Assembly (NCBI GenBank): GCA_003290165.1
Contig: QNQO01009167.1
Location: forward strand, 124,001-188,000
DNA from: Berberis thunbergii
Lineage: Eukaryota > Streptophyta > Magnoliopsida > Ranunculales > Berberidaceae
Reading direction: 5' to 3'
Length of the DNA stretch: 64,000 nt
Shown here one piece after another: positions 56,231-64,000 of the stretch (position 1 is its first letter; each line of letters opens with the position of its first letter). The notes below the pieces were generated by a model. That model saw nothing but the letters and a program-made list of their open reading frames with translations. It ran no database searches and was not told the DNA's origin. The position numbers and the translations under genes are program-made.

Positions 56231-56588
56231 ATCAATGTCAAATTGTCAATATTGAGATATTGGTGATTCATATTTGTTTGTGAAACCTTTGTTCTACTAA
56301 GCACACTAATGTTGGTACATACAATGGGCACAAACTTAAATCCACATCTAGATGATAAAAGGTTGAACTGAACTTATAATTTAAATGACTGATACATTTG
56401 ACTTTGAAGATGTGGTATAGGGAAAGTTAGTGTATTGAGAACGATCACAAAAGCGAGATACGAAATCTGGATGGATTGCATATGTTTGGAGTCATTGGCA
56501 AGAAATTATCTTAAAAGTTGGAATTGTTGTTTTATTGGCGAGGGGCTAATTAAACAGAATATGATAAACATCTTAGAAATGTGGTTTG

Positions 56589-57291
56589 CAATGTTTTAAA
56601 AAGCGTTTTTAAGACTCGAGGCGATCGAGCTTTTTCCGAGGCTAAGCGTAGTCTCTAGGCGTAGCGAGGCGTTTTTTTGTAAAAAATAGTGAAAAATGTA
56701 TATAAAAAATTCAAACAAATAAAGAGCAAGTTTTACAATGATATGGAAGCCACCAACAAGGAGGACTCTTCACATTTGACGTTCAACGTAGATTAAACTA
56801 CTGAGAATCAGTTCAGATTCCAGCATGAAGACGATAGGTTGGAACAAAGCGGCAAGAATGATTAGTTCAGCTTAAATTTGTCTATCTTAAGCTCTGCGGG
56901 GGGTAGTATCCAAGGGTGGGACAGAGATATCATCAAGAAGATATGGGTCAGTAACATTGCACCCAAAGCATGTGTTTTCGTTTGGATTGCCTTAATTGGG
57001 AATACCCTCAAAAGGGACAATCTCCTTAGAAGAGGTAGGCATGCGAACAACAAATGCTTCCTGCATGTCAAGCAATGAATCAATCAATCATTTGCTTGTC
57101 AACTGCAGTGTTTCTAGGTGCATTTGGGGAGCCATTTACCAAATAACGCCAACTGATCAAGAAATAAAAAAGCGTACGCTTCAAAACGCCTCACACTGGC
57201 AGCTCAACTCGTACGCGTAGAGGCGATTTCTGTGTGCCCCGCCTCAACTCGCGCCTCAAGGCGCGCTTTAAAAACGCTTTTTAAAACAATG
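56589..57291. mobile_element. hAT-type element carrying a LINE fragment (703 bp)
   Basis: Perfect 8-bp duplication gtggtttg (56581-56588, 57292-57299). Termini CAATGTTTTAAAAAGCG and CATTGTTTTAAAAAGCG in inverted orientation, with subterminal GAGGCG(A)/CGCCTC repeats. The interior contains a LINE zf-RVT segment (56878-57200). No hAT transposase. Confidence 0.88.
56878..57200 (+). pseudogene. LINE zinc-binding (zf-RVT) fragment inside the hAT element
   Basis: DIIKKIWVSNIAPKACVFVW then NTLKRDNLLRRGRHANNKCF, then after a frameshift SNESINHLLVNCSVSRCIWG. This is the zf-RVT region after the RT domain of plant LINEs (IW....PPK...F.W......LT.DNL..RG......C..C....E...HLF..C...+..W). One frameshift near 57075 and no other LINE parts. 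It has become the interior of a hAT element, by capture or by earlier insertion and truncation. Confidence 0.78.
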
Positions 57292-57308
57292 GTGGTTTGT
57301 GTGTGTGT

Positions 57309-57667
57309 TTGTAGCTCATGCTAATAATCTTTCTTATTAGCAAGGATGTTCCTCTGTTTTTTTTTAGAATTTTTTTTGGTAAATTATTGTTATCCCAGTA
57401 GAGGAAAAATGACACATATCTTAAGCCCCATGGAGAAGAGGAGATGTTGTTCCCTCAAGAGACCGATAGCTTTCATTATTGGAAGACCTTGTGGTTGTAG
57501 CTCATGTTAATAATCTTTCTTATTAGCAAGGATGTACCTCCGTTTTTTTTTAGAAATTTTTTTGCTAAATTAATGTTATCCCAATAAAGGAGAAATGACA
57601 CATATCTTAAGCCCCATGGAGAAGAGGAGATGTTGTTCCCTCAAGAGACCTATAGCTTTCATAATCT
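57309..57667 (+). repeat. Direct tandem duplication, 186-bp period
   Basis: TTGTAGCTCATG(C/T)TAATAATC begins at 57309 and at 57495. The copies agree closely through GCCCCATGGAGAAGAGGAGA and AGAGACC(G/T)ATAGC. Confidence 0.9.
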
Positions 57668-58015
57668 CCCATGCCTCACCTTTGCGCTTTGCGTTCCTTC
57701 AAGCCACAAACTTCGCAAAAGAACAAGGCCACAACAAACAAAGAATCGATTTCTACAGTTCCCAAAATGTTGACACCTCCCCAAAAGTTGAAACCTTATA
57801 TAAGTCTTTTCAATCTCACCTACCACATTTTAGTCAATGAATTTTTTTTTTTTTTTTGTATTGATAAGAAATGGGATGGTGGTAGTCCAGTTGCTATGAA
57901 GACTCTCCAACTTGAAGTTTGTTTTCCGTGTGAGCTACCTAATGAACTTCTGCTTATGTGCAACATGCACCATTTTTTATTGATTTGGTATTTAGGACAC
58001 ACTTGAACCACTCTT
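57668..58015. other. Unassigned intronic sequence
   Basis: Short frames only. A TATATAAG motif at about 57796 could be incidental. No domain recognised. Confidence 0.4.
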
Positions 58016-58140
58016 GACTTACAATGTATCTTAATTCTGAAGGAGCATGAGGAGGTTATTTAGCAAATGGGAAAGCTATTAGACAAGCGATATATACCGG
58101 AAGAGTCTAATCCATGTGCTGTAACACTGATTCCCAAAAC
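58016..58140 (+). pseudogene. Ty3/gypsy RT remnant
   Basis: ILKEHEEVI (stop) QMGKLLDKRYIPEESNPCAV-TLIPK resembles the gypsy RT entry (EHEELQRQVxELLxKGYIRES-xSPCAVPxLLVPKK). Nothing recognisable of RT follows. Confidence 0.5.
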
Positions 58141-58449
58141 GTTGAGTGATATTCATGACCAATTTAGTGCATTTTCCATGGTTTCTAGGTTGTGGTTGCT
58201 CACCAACTTATAGTCCCAACTTGTTCGAGATTTCAAGACAAGATCTGAGACTCAAGGTAGGATTTACGATTTTGCTAGTCATGCTGTTAGGTTGCTCACA
58301 TGCATTAATCACTTTCATGAGGGTAATGAATCAAGATTTTTCATTGAAATGCTCTGTTGAACATGAGCCCCAAAGTTGTAAATTGAAAGGCGCTAATGAT
58401 TGAAATGTTAATAGTACACACAAAGTTGAGAGTTTGTTTGAGTGAGAAC

Positions 58450-58477
58450 CAATGTTTTAAAAAATGTTTTTCAACTT
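58450..58477. mobile_element. Left end of a second copy of the 56589 hAT family
   Basis: CAATGTTTTAAAAAATGTTTTT matches the left end of the first copy. It continues at 60860 after the Athila-like insertion with CCTCGAGGCGGTCTAGCTTTTTTCGAAGC. Confidence 0.7.
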
Positions 58478-58742
58478 TCATTACGTCCAAACAATACACG
58501 CGGTCAATAAGTAGAAAATGAGGTGTTGATCTCACGAGAAAATTGATATACAAAATAGATTCAAAGTAATACCAACAAAATAAGAAACTAAAACTAAGGA
58601 AAAAGAAACAATTGAATTTAGGTAAACAAAAATCAAGAACAAAAAATCACAATGGTCCAAGAATCCCTCCTAGATTTCACCGCTTTAACTTGTATTGATT
58701 CAGTTATGATAATTTAATTATGTGTTTCACAATCCCATGTCA
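58478..58742 (-). repeat. 3' LTR remnant of the collapsed Athila-like element
   Basis: Homologous to 59590-59850: TACGTCCAAACAATACACGCG-GTCAAT, CTCACGAGAAAATTGATATAC, AATCCCTCCTAGATTTCACCG. Confidence 0.85.
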
Positions 58743-59097
58743 GATATAATGTCTCGTTATTCTTATGGGTGAAGTTAGAAATCTGTCTATTCAAGCCATT
58801 AGTTTTGTGGTGAGGGAAATACTTATGAAAGAAAGTTTGGGTCATCTCCTTCCACGAACCTATAGACCTTGGACACAAAGAGTATAACCAACTCTTCACT
58901 TTTTCCTTGAGGAAAAATGGAAAAAGTCTCAGTCTAACTGAGTCTGCAGTCTTAGGTTTCCTGCGAAATGTGGCCACCACTTCCTCAAATTCCCTAATGT
59001 GCACATAAAGGTTTTTACTAGCTAGACCATGGAAGGTGGATAATAATTGTATTATGCCCGACTTAAAATCTAGTTGTGGTGTGTTTGGTGGGACCAT
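58743..59097 (-). pseudogene. Athila-like gag fragment
   Basis: LDFKSGIIQLLSTFHGLASK then FEEVVATFRRKPKTADSVRL-RLFPFFLKEKVKSWLYSL, SIGSWKEMTQTFFHKYFPHH and ISNFTHKNNETL (minus) match the retrotrans_gag domain of the Athila lineage (LRLFPFSLRDKAKxWL...P...TWxELxxxFLxKFFP). The frame runs without stop to the junction with LTR sequence at 58742. Confidence 0.88.
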
Positions 59098-59589
59098 GAT
59101 CCATGATGGTGTAGAACTGCGCGTGGAGTGAAGGTAGTCCTTGAGGGACCGAACAGGTCATCTCCATGATTACTCATGGTGTTAGGATTAGAACTAGGAC
59201 CTGTCTTTTATTTTTTATTTTTTTAGACAACTAAACACCAAAAAAAAAGAAAAATAAACTAAACAATGAAAATTATTTTTTATTTTTTTATAAAAAAAAC
59301 TAGACCTAAAATAAGAAATAGAAAGAAAATTAAGAAATTCGGTGAGTATTCTAAAAATAAGAAAAAAAATTAAATTAGACTTTTTTTTTAAAATTTGATT
59401 GATATTCTAAAAATAAGAAATAAAAAGAAAACTAAGTACTAATTGTTTTTCTCAAAGAAAACTAAACATGAAATAGAAAGAAAATAAACTAAACCTAAAA
59501 TCCAAGAAAACAAAAAATATATACTAGAAAGATAAATACCGAGAACCTCTTTGTAGAATGACGCTATCCCCGACAACGTTGCCAAAATT

Positions 59590-60859
59590 TGATTACGCTC
59601 AAATAATACACGCGGTCAATGCAGTAGAAAATGGAGTGTCGACCCCATGAGGAAAACGATCTACAAAATAGGTTCAAAGTAATACCAAGAAAACAAAAAA
59701 CTAAAACTAAGAAAATCTTGACAAATAAAAGAACAATTGAATTTAGGTGAACAAAAAATCACAAAGGTCCAATAATCCCTCCTAGATTTTACCGCTTCAA
59801 CTTGTATTAATTCAGTTATGATAACTCAATTATGTGTTTCACATCGAAAAATGATCTTTAATGAGCCAATATATTCTAATGTAAATAGATATGAGAATTC
59901 CCTTTTCTACAACGCACATAGATTTGTCATATATGATATCTTAAATTGATGATATATCCGGAGACAATAATGTAATAAAAGACAATCATATATAACTAAT
60001 CTATCGGAATGAATTGAACCCTAATATTCCACACGTGAGAAGAACATGTGTAGAGTTATATGGCGAAAAAAAAATAATCACCAGATTAAAAGAATCTATG
60101 GAAGAAAAAAACATAATCGACTGTCACATGAAAACATAACTTCTATATTAAATAAAGGGAAAAAATTCTCAAGTATCATTGTTCATCACGAAAGAAAAAA
60201 AAACTGAATTAAATACCAATCAAATCAGCTACATCTAGGAGTTCATTTCTTCGCCTAACCAACAATACATCTCCAAAACTATATAAAAAGATAGCGATAT
60301 TCTGAGACAACGATATTCTCTTATGAAATTGTGTTATCTAGTTGTCAAGGTTTCAACCCTCTTTAAGGGTACGACTCCCCCGATTCCTCAAGGATACAAC
60401 TCTCTCGGGAAACAAACTCTTTAAAAAAAAAATATTTTTCTGTCCATACTGTTTCACGTTTTTCTCCTTATAAATGACTTATTGGGGTAAAGTGGTCAAC
60501 ATAAGAGTTGAAATCCCGACTCTTAGCTTTAATTAGCAACAAGAATCACCTTAATTGGATTTGTGTAGCAAACTTTATCCCCAATTTGCCAAGACCTGCT
60601 TCAGAATTTATTTTCCTTTGATTTAATTAGCAATCAGAACCGAATTGAATTTGTGTAGCAAAAGTTGTTCCCAATTAGATCGCTCTGGAAGTTCTGGAAT
60701 TCTAATTAAAAATAAAGCAACTTCTACCTTAAAAAACACACTAAATCACATAATCCTCCAAAAGACCATACTTGTCAAATAAATCAATTAATTATCAAAA
60801 TAGTCTGAACAAGTGAAAATAATTAACTCTGTATAAAGTGCATTTTCATGCCATAATCA
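59590..60859 (-). repeat. 5' LTR of the collapsed Athila-like element, 1270 bp
   Basis: Inverted ends TGATTATGG...GCGTAATCA. Homologous over much of its length to the Athila LTR at 35707-37223 (for example ATATATCCGGAGACAATAA, TCCCTCCTAGAT), with a different U3 start. Confidence 0.87.
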
Positions 60860-61010
60860 AGCCTCGAGGCGGTCTAGCTTTTTTCGAAGCGAAGCGGTGC
60901 ATTGATGTGTAATGAGGCGAACACATAATTTTTTCATAAGAAAATGATAAAACTATAAAAATTACAAACAAATAAAAGAAGGAAACATAAAAATTGTTGA
61001 GGGGGTAAAA
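60860..61010. mobile_element. Continuation of the second hAT copy
   Basis: CCTCGAGGCGGTCTAGCTTTTT, then AAATTACAAACAAATAAAAGAAGG, parallel to 56612-56735 of the first copy. The right terminus is not found. Confidence 0.6.
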
Positions 61011-61331
61011 TTACCTCGTCATTGACGATGTTGCTGGTCAAATCTAAAGTCAATGTGTTGTTCAAGAAGATATAATTGAAGCATTTGATTGGGGGTTTAT
61101 ATGGGGTGGTGAGTGTGTTGAGAAAGTTAACTCAAGGTAAGGCAATTGGGTCTTGACTGACCTTGACCCAATACTTAGTCTAAGTTGTATACATGCACCC
61201 AATGGGATTCCATAGTCCTACTGACTTCCCAATTAGTGAACCAACCACCAACCAAAGGTCGGTACTTTTACAATACAAAATACAACATAGAGTGGGTGAT
61301 ACAACACGTCAGTACTTTGACAATACAAAAT
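61011..61331. other. Unassigned intronic sequence
   Basis: No gene. Contains a twofold phrase GTACTTT(T/G)ACAATACAAAATA at 61262 and 61312. Confidence 0.4.
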
Positions 61332-61733
61332 ATAGCAGGTAGGGGTGGGAACGGGATGAGATAGATCTCATCCCTATCACATCCCGTTCATTCGGTATCG
61401 GGACGGGATAGACCTTATCTCGACCTCATCCCACCCCAAACGGGTTCAGGACGGGACGAGATCAGCATGGTCCATTTCCTGATCAAGTATTGTGAAATCT
61501 AATAGGGATAAAGTTGTATTTTTGACACAATTTTTGGTTGGATCAAGTATTGTAAACTCACATTCCATACAACATAGTAACATACTAAACAAACAAAAAA
61601 ACAAGTCTTTCCACTCAATACATTTAAGTACGATAACATTATAAGTAAACTTAACATTTAAGTACAATAACATTTAAGTACCATAGCCTAAACAAATAAA
61701 ATTAGCTACTTATTCTACCAATTGAGCTGGAAC

Positions 61734-62834
61734 CAAGGATGCACGGACTCGGGTACGCGCGTCGTATCGGATACGGATACGACACGGCGACTCGGCAATT
61801 TTCAAAAAACTAGGATTCGGGGACTCGGCGACACGTCAATCAAATCTTATTTATATTTTTATATTTTATTAAAAAATTATTAACATAATGTCATAAAATA
61901 ACTAAAAAATTGGACAAATAACTTGACACTAGATTTAATCTTTGATCTTTGCATGTTTCCTTCAAACAAGCAATGCAAGCACTATGTAAATACGGTACCA
62001 CAACAACAACCATGTTCACTATTAACTAAGAACACCATTACCACTATTGCCACAAATAATCAATGTCACAAACACACACTAACAAACATCATCATCAGAA
62101 TCACTACATCATAAAGACCATCAATGACCACTTCCACAGGAATCTCAGTAAGACCTAACCTTTCTAACATCTTTCCAATTTTCAACAATTTGTGGTCCCC
62201 AAACAAAAATCACAAAATGGTCTCAATTTCACCAAGTTGCTTTCAAGCACCTCCAAGAAAATTTATTCAAAACACACAAAATACACACAAAAAAAAAAAA
62301 AAAAAAAAGAAGCAAGAGAGACGAAATGTCTAAATGAGATGGAGAGACGAACACGAACCTGGTCCTCGGTTCCTCGCCTCCCCTGGTTCCTCGCCTGAGT
62401 CGCCCGCCTCCTTCCTCGGTTCCTCGCCTCCTTCCTCGGTTTCTCGCCTCCTTCCTCGGTTCCTCGCCTCCTCTGGTTCCTCGCCTCCTCTGGTTCCTTG
62501 CCTCCTCGCCTCGGTTCCTTGCTTCCTCGCCTCCTCGCTCTCTGTGTGTTTGAAAACGCAGGCAATAGCAAAACAAAAAATCGACATTTAGGTTTTATAT
62601 TAGGGCTTTTGATCCTGACTGTCTGATCGTATCAAGATCTGAAAAAAAAAAAATTTAGCAAACGAATCCGGACCGTGTCCGGATCGTATCCATTCCGTAT
62701 CCTGACCAGGTCAAGTTGACCGGCACGTTGACCACGTGTCGCGTGCGTATCCGACGCGAATCGCACGCGTATCCGTATCCGACTCGTGTTTTCATGTATT
62801 CGGCAGGGTTTTTCCGCAAATCCGTGCTTCCTTG
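61734..62834. mobile_element. Nested hAT element (1101 bp)
   Basis: Perfect 8-bp duplication gctggaac (61726-61733, 62835-62842). Termini CAAGGATGCACGG and CAAGGAAGCACGG in inverted orientation, with subterminal CGTATCCGTATCCGAC-type repeats on both sides. Contains a poly-A run at 62288-62308 and the minisatellite listed next. No transposase. Confidence 0.88.
62360..62545. repeat. GC-rich minisatellite, CCTCGGTTCCTCGCCTCCTT units
   Basis: Units of about 18-22 bp built from CCTC(G/T)GGTTCCTCGCCTCC. The long minus-strand frames over this stretch (Arg/Glu/Gly-rich) are products of the repeat, not genes. Confidence 0.9.
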
Positions 62835-63368
62835 GCTGGAACAAAGTGAACAAATATATATTCTACATACATATGAGAAACATCTAAAAAGAAAGTGTCA
62901 TAAAGCTGTAAGATAGAATGAAAGCAAATAGGAGAAACTTAAGCCACTATTATGGATGTGGTGAACAAGGTACTATTATTGAAGTGGGACAAAGAGGGAC
63001 TATTAATAGAAGTACATTATTAGAACAAAATATGATCCCTTGGGATCCAATTGGCTTCCCAAGCACCCAATATACCCTCATGGTTCTTGTACACGAGGAT
63101 ATGTTTTGAATTATAAATTGCAACACATCCTAAACGTTTCTTTGGAAGAGAAGTTTGATTAAAGTTAATAATTAATAAATATTAAATAAATAAGTTCAGG
63201 ATGAGATGACCGGGATTAAAATCTTCATCTCATCCCATTCCACTCTAGATCAGGACGGGACGGGACGGGACGAGATCGAGATATGATTGATCGATCCTAG
63301 TAAGACTCAAGAAAAATCGGGACGGGATGGGACAAGATTGGGATCACGGGATTGGATGCCCACCCCTA

Positions 63369-63452
63369 ATAGCAGGTTAGGTTAATAGTCCTCATATAGC
63401 ATATTAGGTCAGTCCTCCTCATACAGCAGATTAGGTCAGTTCTCCTTCTCCT
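63369..63452. repeat. Tandem repeat, three units of about 30 bp
   Basis: ATAGCAGGTTAGGTTAATAGT, ATAGCATATTAGGTCAGTCC and ACAGCAGATTAGGTCAGTTC follow each other beside the hAT end. The hAT target sits in the first unit. Confidence 0.75.
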
Positions 63453-63463
63453 TCAGAGTAACT

Positions 63464-64000
63464 CGTATGCACTGAGGGTCGACATCCCATCCCGTGATCC
63501 CGATCCCTTTTCGTTTTCATCCCGTTCCGATTTTTTCGGGTCCATTTGGAATTGATAAAACCCATCCCGTCTCGATCTAGAGTTGGATGGGATTGGGATG
63601 GAGATTTCAATCCCGCCCATCCTATCACATTCCGAACTTATTTATTATTATTAATTTTAATCAAATTACTCTTTCAAAGGAAAGTTTAGGATGTGTTGAA
63701 ATTAAATCAAAATATCTATTGTTTGAAAACTTGCTTGATTTGGTATAAATACTTTAGTTTGAATATTTTCGGTCAAATAGAACCTATGAAAATTTATGTT
63801 TTTTTTTCTTCACATTTTAGATTGATTATATGATAATTATTCTTGTATCAAACAGATGATGTTTAACATAAAAAACTATAAGTTCATTGGAGCATAAATT
63901 TTATATGATATTTAATATTGTTATGATGAAAATTATATATATATATTATGTATATTTGTGTATGAGTAATGTGAGATGAAACTTTTTGTATTCTTTATTG
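63464..64000. mobile_element. Second copy of the TAGGGGTGGG hAT family, opposite orientation, runs off the window
   Basis: From 63464 the sequence is the reverse complement of the right end of the first copy (CATCCCATCCCGTGATCCCG, then the CGAACTTATTTATTATTATTA region). The terminus itself (GAGGGTCGACATCCC) is decayed. The part beyond about 63700 is AT-rich and unassigned. Confidence 0.65.

Larger units (their letters stand above)
58478..60859 (-). mobile_element. Collapsed Athila-like element, minus strand
   Basis: 5' LTR 59590-60859, leader TTTTGGCAACGTTGTCGGGGA after it (59587 down), gag 59097-58743, then direct fusion to the last ~265 bp of the 3' LTR (58742-58478). Most of gag, all of pol and the 3' LTR front are deleted. 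Inserted in the second hAT copy; flanks aactt and agcct share three of five bases, so the target repeat is degenerate or eroded. Confidence 0.82.
61340..63368. mobile_element. hAT element with TAGGGGTGGG termini (2029 bp)
   Basis: Perfect 8-bp duplication atagcagg (61332-61339, 63369-63376). Termini TAGGGGTGGGAACGGG and TAGGGGTGGGCATCC in inverted orientation, with subterminal CGGGACGGGA repeats. No transposase frame. Contains a second hAT at 61734-62834. Confidence 0.9.

Noticed and set aside
58190..58403. Possible protein segment FKTRSETQGRIYDFASHAVR in the plus strand
   Set aside because: Short, between stops, and not recognised as RT or any other family; not enough for a feature.
62229..62591. 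Arg/Glu/Gly-rich and Ser/Pro-rich frames on both strands
   Set aside because: Translations of the GC-rich minisatellite and the adjacent poly-A run.

Overview
This window looks like nuclear DNA of a flowering plant, most likely a eudicot. The evidence is the set of plant-specific transposon lineages (Ty1/copia with an initiator-Met PBS, Ty3/gypsy Tat and Athila types, L1-like LINEs, tRNA-derived SINEs, CACTA, hAT and Mutator-like elements) and the first coding exon of a type-one protein phosphatase (TOPP/PP1). I cannot assign a species. The window is almost entirely transposable elements nested in one another. Only one convincing host gene fragment (PP1 exon 1, 54881-55058, + strand) and one host pseudogene (PGG/ankyrin type, about 9600-9945) are visible.

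Layout. 1-3598 is the end of a CACTA (En/Spm) element read on the minus strand, with a transposase N-terminus and an unrecognised host-like exon inside. About 3605-4740 is a possible larger TIR element carrying a small hAT. 4850-8340 is a decayed Ty3/gypsy gag-protease relic, itself hit by a Mutator-type MITE, a SINE, and a hAT inserted in that SINE. 8492-9568 holds further TIR elements, followed by the PGG pseudogene. 10370-13880 is the 3' end of a minus-strand Tat element: LTR, polypurine tract, and a plus-strand antisense ORF of the putative-gypsy-type (PF04195-like) family. 13985-22900 is a minus-strand LINE split by a young Ty1/copia element (14806-20315). The copia 5' LTR contains an inverted 728-bp copy of the element's own LTR-PBS-gag segment.

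23338-34846 is a complete-length Tat element with a 5-bp target duplication, a dual RNase H arrangement and an antisense ORF. 35162-35706 is a related LTR fragment, followed by a 5'-truncated Athila-like element on the minus strand (35707 to about 43790). 43793-47700 is a mosaic of an LTR piece, antisense-ORF remnants and a 128-bp tandem array. 47700-52798 is a minus-strand Tat element that keeps gag and protease but has no recognisable RT or integrase, with a solo LTR (49796-51727) inserted in gag. A LINE 3' end (52799 to about 53330) follows.

54881 onward is the PP1 gene. Its first intron starts at 55059 and does not end within the window. It has absorbed a SINE, two copies of a hAT family (one with a LINE zinc-knuckle fragment), a collapsed Athila element, and a large hAT with another hAT nested in it.

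The most interesting structures are: the copia inverted self-duplication, a potential natural hairpin locus; a family of five short Mutator-like MITEs, all with 9-bp target duplications and a shared GAGGAAACCAGCGAGG-type terminus, two of them side by side; antisense ORFs in three independent Tat contexts; G-box and MYB-like repeat arrays in Tat LTRs; similar RT/RNase H deletions in two unrelated gypsy elements; and the transposon-loaded PP1 intron. No wholly new system can be claimed from sequence reading alone. Boundaries given with target duplications were checked base by base by eye. Domain names rest on remembered family motifs, not on a database search.
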